From Arion vulgaris (Eukaryota; Mollusca; Gastropoda; Stylommatophora; Arionidae): a stretch of 64,000 nt of DNA. The notes under the pieces were generated by a model. That model worked only from the letters and a program-made list of their open reading frames with translations, was not told the origin of the DNA and did not search any database. Position numbers and translations under genes: made by a program. Position 1 is the first letter of the stretch. Each line of letters starts with the position of its first letter. Positions 33,801 to 39,266 of the stretch are shown piece by piece. The stretch is from NCBI GenBank assembly GCA_020796225.1, contig CM036775.1:12716171-12780170 (forward strand), given 5' to 3'.

Positions 33801-35944
33801 TGGCTTAGCATTCTGCGCTCTTATCCATCACTTCTTTCCAAACGCCTTTGATTTCTCTAAGCTGGATGCTAAACAGAGGCGTTACAACTTTACCCTCGCT
33901 TTTGAAACAGCCGAGTAAGATTTATCTATTATACAGGTTGTTCAAGATAAAAGTAGCCCCACCAGGCGAGTCAATCTGGCATATGTTTATGAAAATGAGG
34001 TTCAATTATGACTTAGTATAGATTAAGTGGGCGAGTCTTTTTGTGATAGTGTGTAATTATGATGCGGGAAGGGGCGACGAACAAATGTGATGAAAGGACG
34101 AGCTAGTCAGAACCGGTTTAAATGGTAAATAGACGTAACGCAATGCGTACCTGACAACTTTTGATTTGTCAATGGAGATGCTTTTATCTTGAACACCCTG
34201 TAGATCTTATTTTGTCAGGTGACCTGTGTAGAAGTTCTGAAAAATAGGATTGGAAATTTGATGTGTTTTCAGTTACTTTTTAGATTTTTAATAATACGTG
34301 TAAAACTAATAACATACAAATAATAATAAAATATTAAATAATATATAACAAAAGAAATACCAGAAAACTACAGATCTTCATAAATGGATGTTTACGTAGA
34401 ATAGAGGGACTGAGATGGTATGATAAGAATACGAACGAGGAACTCAGAGAAAGAACAAAACAGATACCTGTGGAGAATTAGCTAAGAAAGAGACCCTGGT
34501 GATGGATAGGACATACATTGAGAAGACCGACCGGAAGCATTGCAAGACAGGCACTGTTTTTGGAACCCGCAGGGAATGAGAAGTAGAGGAAGCCTAGACA
34601 GACCTTGAGAAGAAACCGGGGACTAATATTAAAAGGTTAGGTAAAACATGGAGAGAATTGGAAGGGATGGCAGGAGAGAGGAAGAGCTGGAAGAAGTTTG
34701 TTGAAGACCTGTGCTCCCTTGGGAGTTGAAAGGTAATGATGGTGATGAAATAATATATAAATTCTGTTATAATATATGAAGTCATGCAAGACTGCATTAT
34801 GTCAGCATATCTTTTCAATATATACACAGAAAATATAATGAAGAATGTAATAGAAGGCACCAAAAATTATTTATTCAGATAACAAAAAATACATGAACTT
34901 AGATATACTGACGACATCAAGGTTAGAGTGCATAAAGCAAATGCTGTAGTCTACCAGCTGGCTCCATTGTTTAGGCACCCAAACATTTCCCTTACAATTA
35001 ACAAATAAACAACAGGTTATCAAAAGCATTTTCATGCCTACTCTGTGTTACCAGAGCCAAACATGAACAATGAGCAAAGCACAGCCGCAAAAAGTAACTA
35101 CATGTAAATGCGATGCCGAAAGTTACCCACAAGTTATCAACAAGTTATCACAAAAGTTATCAACAAAAAGTTATCAACAAAAAGTTATCAACAACGCTGG
35201 GAAAAAGACAAGAGTCACCAACATTAGCATAAAAAGTTGGGACATAACCTTGCTTGAATTATATTGAAAGTGGTTCGGCCACTTAATAAGAATGCAAAAA
35301 AATTCCACTGTATACAAGTCTTCTACAACAGAACATCAGGAAATAAAGCGGTAGGAAGACAACGAAAACGATGGAGGTATGACGTAACACTATCCTGTCA
35401 AAAAAAAGCACAAATTACTATCATCCAGAAGAAGAGCAACAAGAAGAAGCAGCTTCGCTTATTAATTATAAAATAGTATGTAATTATTTCTAATATATAA
35501 GTATAATATAATGCAATATTAACAAGAATAAAGACACAAAAATACCAAATTAATTTTTCTGACGCCAACTAAATTGGAAAAATTCAGATATTGGAATTTA
35601 GCTTATAAAAGCCAATATGGCAATTTGTGGGATTTACGCTTTGTTTGATCTTTCTTCTTTTACATCTTGTTTGTATTATTTTGTTTATTAACAATATTTT
35701 AAAATGTACATTTTTAGTTTGTAATAATAATAATACGTTTTTATTGAGTGATATATTTTTAATCTGTTTAAAAAATATAACTCTTCTTCACAGGAAAGAG
35801 GCCAACATTTCACCGCTACTAGATGTTGATGACATGGTTAAAATGAAAAACCCGGATTGGAAGTGTGTGTTTACTTATATTCAAAGTCTGTACAGACATC
35901 TTAGAGATCATGAAAACAATAAAACAGCTGCTGTTGAGCAGTAA
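9087..35944 (+). CDS. smtn: Smoothelin-like protein with C-terminal calponin-homology domain (8 exons seen)
   Basis: Smoothelins are actin-associated cytoskeletal proteins with one CH domain at the C-terminus. Exons joined by phase: 9087-9162, 13088-13271, 13915-14042, 14795-14881, 21055-21136, 30344-30417, 33763-33914, 35794-35944, about 311 codons. The first encodes the basic helical segment [18 protein letters not shown], like the short repeated segment of smoothelins. The next is a charged coiled coil. Two Ser/Thr-rich exons follow, then the CH domain ([16 protein letters not shown], then [17 protein letters not shown]). Reading phase agrees at every junction except the inside of the sixth exon, which needs restored bases. 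The ATG at 9087 may not be the initiator, because a splice acceptor lies directly before it and earlier exons could lie upstream. The family call rests on the CH domain and is firm. The exon list could be missing small exons. Confidence 0.85.
9295..9545 (-). repeat. Interspersed repeat E, antisense copy
   Basis: Reverse complement of 16530-17030: shared blocks include ACCGGACACAT, AATCAGATTTCCACATGAAT and GAAATCTGGTACATC. The + copy lies directly upstream of an RNase H LINE, so it may be part of that element. No clear protein in this piece. Confidence 0.55.
9565..9657 (-). repeat. SINE B 5' fragment
   Basis: Only the first 90 bp of family B: CGCCCCAGTGGTTACCGGGG at 9657 through the core, ending at the ACTAAGG position. 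Confidence 0.75.
9811..9833. repeat. GATT microsatellite
   Basis: Five to six copies of TTGA/GATT in a row. No other function apparent. Confidence 0.8.
9935..10095 (+). mobile_element. LINE ORF2 C-terminal end with ATG-repeat tail
   Basis: GGAAGACCTAGAAGATGATG ... encodes [20 protein letters not shown] then [12 protein letters not shown]. It ends with GATGATGATGATG, the simple-repeat 3' end of the element. Confidence 0.7.
10160..10265 (+). repeat. tRNA-type SINE body fragment
   Basis: GTGAGATACAGATTTTTGCT and CGGAAACGGACGATAAAACG match 32330-32400, the body after a tRNA-like head. The head is absent here. Confidence 0.55.
10255..10530 (-). mobile_element. RTE-like LINE ORF2 C-terminal end, antisense
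   Basis: The - strand encodes [39 protein letters not shown] and a Trp/Arg-rich tail ending [13 protein letters not shown]. It is continuous with the 26-bp array at 10525, which repeats the preceding codons. Confidence 0.8.
10525..11345 (-). repeat. 26-bp minisatellite, about 31 units, derived from LINE coding sequence
   Basis: Unit CTTTCTCTACTGGTATCTGC plus TTAGTT. On the - strand it reads as the LINE codons for K-QIPVEKEL, which directly precede the LINE fragment at 10255-10530 and occur once in the LINE at 34437-34490. Units vary mainly at C/T positions, and a few lost single bases. Confidence 0.9.
11515..12805 (+). mobile_element. LINE copy broken by three insertions
   Basis: Pieces 11515-11569, 12249-12270, 12345-12466 and 12651-12805 align in order with the intact LINE at 40280-40590 (GGACACAC, AAAGAGAGGACGACCTAGG, GACCCTGAAACGAACTTTGC, GATAGAGCGGTATGGAGA). 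Between them lie the TA-flanked element, about 75 bp unknown and about 184 bp unknown sequence (12467-12650). Confidence 0.7.
11570..12248. mobile_element. Tc1/mariner-like non-autonomous element
   Basis: Inverted termini TAGTTCGTTTCAAAATTCG (11570) and its near reverse complement ending at 12248 are flanked by TA. The 679-bp interior has no transposase I can recognise. It interrupts a LINE copy: sequence on both sides (GTCAACCACTA | AACATCTGTTATAAGAAGG) aligns with the uninterrupted LINE near 40316-40340. Confidence 0.65.
12882..13044. mobile_element. hAT-type MITE, 163 bp
   Basis: The ends are inverted repeats (CAGTGGCGTCTCGT and, reversed, CAGTGGCGGCTCGT) and the 8-bp duplication CATGAAAC flanks the element (12874-12881, 13045-13052). 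There is no coding capacity. It ends 43 bp before the coiled-coil exon of the smoothelin-like gene, so it sits next to the branch-point region. Confidence 0.85.
13088..13271 (+). CDS. smtn: Smoothelin-like exon, coiled coil
   Basis: A TCTCTTAG acceptor precedes it and a strong GTAAGT donor at 13272 follows. It starts in phase 1 (G+CG = Ala) and ends in phase 2. The peptide is Glu/Lys/Arg-rich ([16 protein letters not shown], then [20 protein letters not shown]), predicted helical. The exon end lies in the first unit of a 32-bp tandem repeat that also copies the donor site. The next exon begins with A, so the joined codon is CAA (Gln). Confidence 0.7.
13250..13366 (+). repeat. 32-bp tandem repeat across an exon end
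   Basis: Four units of about 32 bp, TCTCATTCAGGATAAGTTTC plus AGTAAGTAGATA. The first unit spans the end of the smoothelin coiled-coil exon, so three consecutive CAGTAAGTA donors appear at 13272, 13304 and 13336. Confidence 0.9.
13367..13860. other. Intron sequence without recognisable feature
   Basis: Lies between two smoothelin exons. It has a short GTTATGTTAT repeat near 13420-13445. The segment 13480-13790 does not match any repeat family I defined and shows no exon. Confidence 0.4.
13915..14042 (+). CDS. smtn: Smoothelin-like exon, Thr-rich linker
   Basis: The acceptor TTACATTACAG precedes it and the donor GTAATA at 14043 follows. It encodes [15 protein letters not shown] and then a run of threonines ([15 protein letters not shown]). 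The central part of smoothelin proteins is likewise low-complexity and Ser/Thr-rich. Phase 2 in, phase 1 out. Confidence 0.65.
14072..14340 (+). repeat. SINE A copy
   Basis: Full-length family A with a small internal duplication (GTACAATTGCTTTATAGTTGC) near 14230. It is the first of three adjoining family A pieces. Confidence 0.8.
14341..14425 (-). repeat. SINE A 3' end, inverted
   Basis: TTCTTCTTCTTCTTCTGCTT followed by CGAACGCTCAATATCGACCA is the tail end of family A on the opposite strand. It stops after about 85 bp. Confidence 0.75.
14426..14685 (+). repeat. SINE A copy
   Basis: From TTGTGTGGTGCCTGGGCCCG to AGCGTTCGAAG. It abuts the inverted 3' end before it. Confidence 0.8.
14795..14881 (+). 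CDS. smtn: Smoothelin-like exon, Ser/Thr-rich linker
   Basis: The acceptor CTGACAACAG precedes it and the donor GTAAGT at 14882 follows. It encodes [20 protein letters not shown] and a short Gly/Tyr-rich end. '[12 protein letters not shown]' resembles the Thr-rich stretches of smoothelins (TKTTTR type). Phase 1 in, phase 1 out. Confidence 0.65.
15110..15560 (+). mobile_element. LINE ORF2 C-terminal end
   Basis: Frames give [46 protein letters not shown] then [13 protein letters not shown] and KAKGRPRKR. These are the connected motifs of LINE ORF2 tails. Several frameshifts. The same segment in antisense is the source of the 79-bp array at 19090. Confidence 0.8.
15857..16125 (+). repeat. SINE A copy with a B-like 5' end
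   Basis: The body and tail are family A (GACAAGTGGTCGATGTGGAG, then GAAGAAGAAGAA). The first bases CGCCTGAGTGGTCCGGGGCC resemble family B (CGCCCGAGTGGTTACCGGGG) more than other A copies. Confidence 0.8.
16255..16370 (+). repeat. Short tandem repeat, ~31-36 bp units
   Basis: The 24-bp core AAACTTAGTCATAAGCATGT-CTTT occurs three to four times, with alternating spacers (CAACCTC or GAGATCTGTCTC). No link to a known family. Confidence 0.8.
16495..17040 (+). repeat. Interspersed repeat E, interrupted by a SINE B
   Basis: Matches 9295-9545 reversed. It is split at 16641 by the SINE B and ends in a GA microsatellite (about 16996-17032). Directly downstream is the RNase H coding piece, so it could be the preceding part of that LINE. 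Confidence 0.5.
16642..16893 (-). repeat. SINE B copy with target duplication
   Basis: A 252-bp full-length family B copy on the - strand, flanked by AACCCGCCCAT (16631-16641 and 16894-16904). It shows the true ends of the element: CGCCCGAGTGATTACCGGGG at the 5' end and AAGAAGA at the 3' end. Confidence 0.9.
17055..17720 (+). mobile_element. LINE RNase H domain fragment with internal tandem repeat
   Basis: Encodes [20 protein letters not shown] and [20 protein letters not shown], typical of retrotransposon RNase H (acidic residues in the E-MA and SDS motifs). From about 17195 a 90-bp unit repeats three times in frame, multiplying the [11 protein letters not shown] segment. From 17490 it continues into [15 protein letters not shown] and a linker. 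Not an active enzyme. Confidence 0.75.
17800..18430 (+). repeat. Diverged ~110-bp tandem repeats, LINE 3' end
   Basis: Six to seven diverged units with GATGATCCGACAACTAAACT and GGAGCAGTTATGGAATA. It follows the RNase H piece in the sense direction and matches 3627-4110 reversed. Many single-base losses make units irregular. Confidence 0.75.
18785..19140 (-). mobile_element. LINE ORF2 C-terminal end, antisense
   Basis: Reverse complement of the element at 15200-15560: AGATGAAACTCAGAGATAAC, GCACCTCAAAGAGCAATGTT and GAAGTGTCTACGCAGAATGC all occur on the - strand. It merges into the 79-bp array. Confidence 0.8.
19090..20507 (-). repeat. 79-bp array, about 18 units, derived from LINE coding sequence
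   Basis: Each 79-bp unit on the - strand corresponds to LINE bases 15149-15227 (CTTTCTCC-CACATTATG, GTGCCAAAC-TGGAC-CTGAC, GAAAACTAGTCACGAC). The first units are nearest to the LINE sequence. The rest are homogeneous, with variants GCTAGC or GATAGC and CACTG or CATTG. Confidence 0.95.
20530..20762 (-). repeat. SINE A copy
   Basis: Nearly full length in reverse: CTTCGAACGCTCCATAACGA to GCCCAGCAACACACACGA. It directly follows the 79-bp array. Confidence 0.85.
20819..21040 (+). repeat. 16-bp minisatellite, about 13 units
   Basis: Unit CATCCATAATTTATGA, with TA or GA variants. It lies in the intron and ends about 15-20 bp before the acceptor of the smoothelin exon at 21055, replacing much of the usual pyrimidine tract region. 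Confidence 0.9.
21055..21136 (+). CDS. smtn: Smoothelin-like exon, linker
   Basis: The acceptor CTTATTTAG precedes it and the donor GTATGC follows. It encodes [20 protein letters not shown] then SSPAKS. Phase 1 in, phase 2 out, compatible with both neighbours. A 16-bp tandem array ends only about 20 bp upstream of the acceptor. The call is made by phase and position, because this linker has no recognisable family motif. Confidence 0.55.
21176..21395 (+). repeat. tRNA-derived SINE (T1), copy 1
   Basis: The head has pol III box A-like TAGCTCAAGCGGTAGTGAGC and box B-like GGTTCAAGCCC about 35 bp later. The body has GAAAGCAAATTCG, GAAAGCAATGGCAAA-TACTG and GGTGCCTAGAAAATCAACG. The second copy at 24000 confirms the boundaries. 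Confidence 0.8.
21456..21713 (-). repeat. SINE A copy
   Basis: Full length in reverse, from CTTCTTCTTCTTCGGGCGTT to GGCCCCGGCCACACACGG. Confidence 0.85.
22089..22721 (-). repeat. SINE B insertion whose 5' end is expanded into an 18-bp array
   Basis: The duplication CAGTGTTATATT flanks the insert (22077-22088, 22722-22733). From 22089 to about 22335 it is a normal - strand SINE B. From 22322 to 22716 the unit GTAACCACTCAGGCCCCG recurs about 22 times. That unit is the first 18 bp of the SINE (CCGAGTGGTTAC region) reversed. The proline-rich ORF across it is not a gene. Confidence 0.9.
22748..22990 (+). repeat. SINE A copy
   Basis: From CCGTGTGGTGTCGGGGCTCG to a short AGAAGAAGAA tail; body intact. 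Confidence 0.8.
23628..23778 (+). repeat. Interspersed repeat C (SINE-like), copy 1
   Basis: ACCTCTGAAGTCGGAAAAGT, CCTGTATGGCG, ACCTTCACTCAAAAATC and ATTAATAGCGAGAGAAAACG, with a GAAGAAGAAGAAG tail. Other copies: 48163-48345 and 58484-58635; the start also occurs at 30548. Confidence 0.7.
24000..24215 (+). repeat. tRNA-derived SINE (T1), copy 2
   Basis: TATAGCTAAGAGGTAGTGCG (box A-like) and CCGGTTCAAACTC (box B-like), then the same body as 21176-21395 with about 85 percent identity by eye. Confidence 0.8.
24323..24830 (+). mobile_element. LINE ORF2 C-terminal end
   Basis: Encodes [32 protein letters not shown] in one frame, then a frameshift. The same element as 43575-44040, where it reads TTCEMRCLRKAVNETRRD. 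The 43-bp satellite starts at its end. Confidence 0.75.
24841..30085. repeat. 43-bp satellite array, about 122 units
   Basis: The unit includes GCACCATCTTGTCTGGTACC and CAACTGAAGCTGTGTCGACA. The only common variant is ATGAGC or ATAAGC at the junction. Units from 24841 to about 28480 are almost perfect. From 28490 to 30085 many lack one or two bases. No - strand frame of the unit contains a stop codon, and 43 is not a multiple of 3, so all three - frames stay open for over a thousand codons with a 43-residue period. I do not regard these as proteins. Confidence 0.97.
30344..30417 (+). CDS. smtn: Smoothelin-like exon, start of CH domain, with apparent frameshifts
   Basis: The acceptor TTTTTCCTAG precedes it and the donor GTATTATC follows. 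Three pieces in different frames align with the conserved start of smoothelin CH domains: RSPSAI, then DMLLSWTR, then AMTKGYQ. Known family members read SAIK-ML--W--A-T-GY here. Joining them takes one extra base near 30370 (A run) and one near 30395 (G run). One frame ([17 protein letters not shown]) is open throughout but has no family resemblance upstream of AMTKGYQ. I favour sequencing indels over loss of the gene, because the flanking exons are clean. Confidence 0.6.
30421..30545 (+). repeat. tRNA-like SINE head
   Basis: GGGGACTGCCTGAGAGTGTG (box A-like, class II tRNA type) and CAGGTTCGACCCTG (box B-like) lie 60 bp apart. A repeat C-like body follows at 30548 (GTCGAGAAAATCTGCCTGTA). It is in the intron directly after the frameshifted CH exon. 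Confidence 0.5.
30548..30790 (+). repeat. Repeat C-like body and decayed sequence
   Basis: The first 60 bp match repeat C (GTCGAGAAAATCTGCCTGTATGGCGAGG, partly). The rest to 30790 ends in a T-run and shows no further match. Confidence 0.4.
30960..31149 (-). mobile_element. Possible LINE tail, antisense
   Basis: The - strand encodes [31 protein letters not shown], similar in pattern to LINE tails (W--NI----G---EM-RLA--R--WR). Weak resemblance only. Confidence 0.35.
31150..31410 (-). repeat. SINE A copy
   Basis: Full length, reversed: CTTCTTCTTCTTCGAACGCT to AGCCTCGGCACCACACGGGC. Confidence 0.85.
31555..31680 (+). repeat. Tandem duplication of about 55-60 bp
   Basis: CTTTAATC-GACTTCTG-TGTACTTGTAATTTAGATCT...AAGTCAAGGATC...GGAGACCTGTAGTCCA occurs twice in a row (from about 31520 and 31600). 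Not related to other repeats here. Confidence 0.6.
31726..31852. repeat. Palindrome of two SINE A 5' ends
   Basis: CCCGTGTGTTGTCGGTACTC ... AGTAACACTGTGACCTAC, then a 20-bp centre, then GTCGCAGTGTTACCATTCTT ... GGCAACACACGGG. The arms of about 55 bp are reverse complements. Confidence 0.85.
31970..32200 (+). repeat. tRNA-derived SINE (T3)
   Basis: GCTCTGTGGTTCAGTTGTTA (box A-like) and GTGGGTTCAAATCTG (box B-like) at 32022. The body has TTGGATTGCTGCCAGAG. The ends do not pair as an acceptor stem, so it is a SINE head and not a tRNA gene. Confidence 0.55.
32225..32400 (+). repeat. tRNA-derived SINE (T2), copy 1
   Basis: CTGTGACGTAGAGAGTTAGA (box A-like) and ACTCGGTTCGCTCC (box B-like), then AGATCCTGATCTCAGTGTAG and CGGAGACGGACGATAAAACG. 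An antisense copy is at 59835-59970 and a body fragment at 10160. Confidence 0.65.
32515..32635 (+). repeat. Interspersed repeat D
   Basis: CATCGGAGACCCTCGCTGC, GAGTTCGTGCACTGCCGTTG and TCTTCCTGTGTAAGAAAGAG match 61-185. Confidence 0.5.
32755..33665 (-). mobile_element. LINE ORF2 C-terminal half, antisense, split by a SINE B
   Basis: From 33665 down, the - strand encodes [40 protein letters not shown], then, beyond the SINE, broken sequence to [27 protein letters not shown]. The YLG--- and IR-KI---RA motifs are typical of LINE tails. Confidence 0.75.
33191..33440 (-). repeat. SINE B, full length, with target duplication
   Basis: The 12-bp duplication ACGCAGGCTCTT (33179-33190, 33441-33452) fixes the ends of this 250-bp element. 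In sense (-) orientation: CGCCCGAGTGGTTACCGTGG, core GTAAAGAATAGAACCACTGT and TACCTGCCATGC, then CTAAACGTGTAGAAATCTAT, CAAAGATCAAACATATCAC, and an AAGAAGAAG end. The 5' part resembles box A of Leu/Ser tRNAs (GCCGAGTGGTTA). Box B is not obvious. Confidence 0.9.
33763..33914 (+). CDS. smtn: Smoothelin-like exon, CH domain core
   Basis: The acceptor ATTCCTTCAG precedes it and the donor GTAAGA follows. It encodes [20 protein letters not shown], then [20 protein letters not shown]. The S-W-DG-AFCALIH-FFP--FD pattern is the diagnostic core of the smoothelin CH domain, an actin- or ligand-binding fold. Phase 0 in, phase 2 out. Confidence 0.9.
33934..34200. mobile_element. TA-flanked MITE, 267 bp (copy 1)
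   Basis: It begins CAGGTTGTTCAAGATAA and ends TTATCTTGAACACCCTG, inverted, with TA on each side. It starts about 20 bp downstream of the CH-core exon donor. Same family as 60714-60972, in the opposite orientation. Confidence 0.8.
34375..34750 (+). mobile_element. RTE-like LINE ORF2 C-terminal end
   Basis: Frames give [33 protein letters not shown], a broken GHTLRR region, FGTRRE, and [17 protein letters not shown]. It carries the single-copy version of the codons amplified in the 26-bp array. Confidence 0.75.
34985..35470 (+). mobile_element. Decayed LINE tail
   Basis: TCTGTGTTACCAGAGCCAAACATG (LCYQSQTW) and [14 protein letters not shown] sequence at 35268-35300 identify it. A short repeat of AAAAGTTATCAAC lies at 35125-35195. 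Multiple stops. Confidence 0.55.
35471..35780. other. AT-rich intron end
   Basis: Sequence before the last smoothelin exon, over 75 percent A+T. It contains the pyrimidine tract and acceptor but no repeat I recognise. Confidence 0.4.
35794..35944 (+). CDS. smtn: Smoothelin-like terminal exon, end of CH domain
   Basis: The acceptor TTCTTCACAG precedes it. It encodes [20 protein letters not shown], then [20 protein letters not shown] and a short tail ending in TAA at 35942. [25 protein letters not shown] is the conserved C-terminal half of the smoothelin CH domain. An AT-rich 3' end follows. ATTAAA near 36085 is the only polyadenylation-like hexamer I see, and LINE sequence starts about 36100. 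Confidence 0.9.
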
Positions 35945-36094
35945 CTATTGTTTAGAAAAGTCAAAAAGTTACACTCTGTATGTGAAATTTGATCTAGCTT
36001 TTCAATACTGTCATATTTTATTTCTCTTCTGATGTATTCTCGCACAATATATTTTTATATATGTTTAGGTAATTCGTTTTAGAAATTAAAGAAC

Positions 36095-36640
36095 AAACAT
36101 GGCTTCACAAAATAATTAAACAACTAAAAACAGTATGGAATGGAACTGATAAGAAAACAAATATCAGAATACTAAGAGCATGCATATTCCTAGTGGCAAC
36201 GTATGGACGTGAAGCATGGACATTTAACAAAACAGTGGGGAAACATATGTGTGCTTTTGAATATAAGTGTTACAGTAGAGTCCTCCATATATTAAGGACA
36301 GAGAAAGAACAAATAGATCTATCCAGAAAGAACTCAAAATCAAAGAAAACTGACTCATGCTACAAATAAGAGAAAAGTGAGGTATTTTGGACATTTAAAA
36401 GACACAAAGGGCTAGAGAAGACCATCATGGAAGGAGGAATACCGACAAAGAGGAGAAGAGTAAGGCCACGAGAAGATGGATTCGGGATGTAACTGGTGGT
36501 TTGAACATGACAACTGTAGAGGTTGGACATCTGGCATATGAGAGAGAGAAATTCCGAAGTGACAAAATTCTGCTAAGGACAAAATATTTGATGATGAATT
36601 AGTTTTAAGAACCAATGGCATATTGAAAGACTGGTCTGAA
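36095..36640 (+). mobile_element. LINE ORF2 C-terminal end
   Basis: Encodes TVWNGTDKKTNIRILRACIF LVATYGREAWTFNK, then broken sequence with the YS-RVL motif. Typical connection domain of a LINE ORF2. Confidence 0.7.
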
Positions 36641-36849
36641 GCGTAGAATTTAGAAACTAAAATTGCATTGCTTCTCCTAAAATGAAGGGAAAGAGACCAC
36701 CAGACAGATCAATAAAACGACAGATAACATTGAAATATACATATAAATACTAGGAGTCCACAATTGAGAAGATAAGATACAGGAAATAATAGGGAGACAT
36801 AGCTGAGATTTCAAGTAAACAGAATCTTAGAAAACAACCAAATTACTTT

Positions 36850-37745
36850 CTAGTGGATGTCGAAGATGACCTACCAATGCACACAACACCGCTGATACCT
36901 AGTCTCGACCCTGTTCCCTGGGAACAAGTTAGCGATACAGCAAAAATCATAACAACAATTAGTGGAATCACAACTGGAGAAATACACAATGACCTGCAGA
37001 AGAGAACAGCCACTATGTGCATGATCCAAGAAAACTACCTAAACAATCATGGATCCACGCCTACACCGATGGATCTGCAACAGATGCAATTAAGAACGGA
37101 GGGCTGGTATCTATATTACATATCCCAACAATCACACCGAAACAAAGTACATGCCAACTGGTAAATTTTGTTCAAACTACAACGCAGAGGCTCAAGCACT
37201 ATTACAGGCCGCAATCATGATCAATAATTCCAACTCTGACTGCCAACAAGTGGTATTTTTCACAGACGCGCTATCTGTTTTGCAAGCCCTACAGAGTAAC
37301 CATCCATCCCTGAGAAAAGAGCTCAGCAAGATCTCTACCAACAAAGAGTTACACTTCAGTGGGTACCATCACACTGCGGAGTGCCAGGTAACGAGAAGGC
37401 AGACAAACTTGCTAAAAGGGAGCAGAATGTGAACAAATAGATAATGAAATCACATACTTTGAAAAAAGAGCTATCATGGACATTAGAAAAGAACCTACAC
37501 CATCCAACGATGACTACCACACACTTGACCGACAAGGACAGACTATCATCTTCCGACTCAGGATAGGTCATAACAGACTGAACAAACACCTACACAGGCT
37601 GCGATTGTCCCCAACCCTCTGTGCCCCTGTGGCTCCGCTGAACAAACCACAGAACATGTCCTGCAAGACTGCCCCTGTATGTCCTCCCAAGAAAGGAATG
37701 CTGGCCCTACAACACAACACTACATTCAAAACTACATGGCACTAG
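36850..37745 (+). mobile_element. I/Jockey-type LINE, RNase H domain and C-terminus
   Basis: Across frames: WIHAYTDGSATDAIKNGG, NYNAEAQALLQAAIMI, QQVVFFTDALSVLQALQS, QWVPSHCGVPGNEKADKLAK and IIFRLRIGHNRLNKHLHRL. These are all RNase H and C-terminal landmarks of RNase H-bearing LINEs, with catalytic Asp and Glu residues visible. At least four frameshifts. Another copy of the C-terminal part is at 50140-50530. Confidence 0.85.
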
Positions 37746-37907
37746 AGATAAGCTCCAGACTACAGTCGATTTCATCATAAGAACGCGTCTAACGGTATAA
37801 TCATCAAAAAAGCCATCGCAAAGAAGAAGAAGCAAATGAGAGAGCAGATGCTTAGAATAAAACAAAGAAGATAAAACCCAAATACCATTTGTCACTACCA
37901 GAGATCA

Positions 37908-38428
37908 AAGCACATATCAAAGAAAAATATCAACAATGTGAAGATAACATACATACAGCAAACAACCACCATATCAAAGAAAAATATCAACAATGTGAAG
38001 ATAACATACATATAGCAAACAACCACCATATCAAAGAAAAATATCAACAGTGTGAAGATAACATACATATAGCAAACAACCACCATATCAAAGAAAAATA
38101 TCAACAATGTGAAGATAACATACATATAGCAAACAACCACCATATCAAAGAAAAATATCAACAGTGTGAAGATAACATACATATAGCAAACAACCACCAT
38201 ATCAAAGAAAAATATCAACAATGTGAAGATAACATACATATAGCAAACAACCACCATATCAAGAAAATATCAACAATGTGAAGATAACATACATACAGCA
38301 AACAACCACCATATCAAAGAAAAATATCAACAGTGTGAAGATAACATACATATAGCAAACAACCACCATATCAAAGAAAAATATCAACAGTGTGAAGATA
38401 ACATACATATAGCAAACAACCACCATAT
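37908..38428 (+). repeat. 57-bp in-frame tandem array, 9 units, inside LINE sequence
   Basis: Each unit encodes HIKEKYQQCEDNIHIANNH (19 residues). Variants are synonymous or T/I. One unit at 38257-38275 has lost bases. It is preceded by RNase H LINE sequence and followed by CQTETQTPEHILQSCPSF, the zinc-knuckle region of a similar LINE, so the array expanded within a LINE ORF. Confidence 0.9.
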
Positions 38429-38650
38429 CCCATCAGCATACTAGACAGAAACAACACACAACAATCTTCCAACTCTTAACAAGACAATGCTTGCTCAGAA
38501 TGCACAGAATGTGTATGCCAAACTGAAACACAGACTCCAGAACACATCCTGCAGTCATGTCCATCATTCATACACCAACGAAACGAAACATGGCCTCACG
38601 AACGAAGCTTACAGAGCAAGCTATGAGCAACCCGTAACTCTAAACGACGA
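38429..38650 (+). mobile_element. RNase H-LINE zinc-knuckle C-terminus
   Basis: CSECTECVCQTETQTPEHIL QSCPSFIHQRNETWP fits the C-C-H-C end of RNase H LINEs (C-CG--QT-EHILQ-CP). Frameshifted after 38610. Confidence 0.7.
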
Positions 38651-38659
38651 CGCCAAGTC

Positions 38660-38895
38660 TTCCTATTTTCAATCATCTCTTGCAGCTCCTTTCAGCTCTC
38701 CCCTAAATCGCTGCCTCCAAATCTCTTCTCCGTGTATTTATATGCTTTCCTTTCTTCCATTCTCCCTGTGAGTCTCGCGAAAGGGCGCTTCTAGTTTTTT
38801 TCCCCCTCAGGTTTTCCCAAGGTGTGCCCCATGCAGTGCCAACGTCTTTTCTTTACCTTTTGGTTCACTGTGAGCTGTCTCTGCTTCTTCTTCTT
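38660..38895 (-). mobile_element. RTE-like LINE tail, antisense
   Basis: The - strand gives THSEPKGKEKTLALHGAHLG, KLEAPFRETHRENGRKE and RRDLEAAI, with a GAAGAAGAAG start. These are LINE C-terminal sequences with frameshifts. Confidence 0.6.
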
Positions 38896-39250
38896 CTTAC
38901 GTTAACCCACTAAGAATTTAGGCATAGTCAGGGTGCCTGGTATGGCGCTTCTGATTGTTTTTTGCGTGAAGTCATGCTTTCATTTTTATCAATGTCCCCG
39001 TCATACAGGCGTGCCGTCTCCGACTACAGAGGTTGGAAGCTGTCTCGTTCTGTACCATCTTTACTACATATATGTTTGTATTGTTGGCATAGTGATTGGT
39101 ACTCTACATAAATGTACCTTCTTCAATGTTCTCATTGATCAACGCTTGATATTAAATGTGTATATAAACAAATAAATACAATGTGTTACATTTTTTAAGT
39201 CTTACAGTATATTTGCAAGTCGGAATTTATTTTGATTTTTTTTTTTTGCT
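38896..39250. other. Stretch without identified feature
   Basis: No SINE core, LINE motif or exon seen. It ends in a T-run next to the SINE A target site. Confidence 0.4.
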
Positions 39251-39266
39251 GGCAAAAAAAGAGAAC

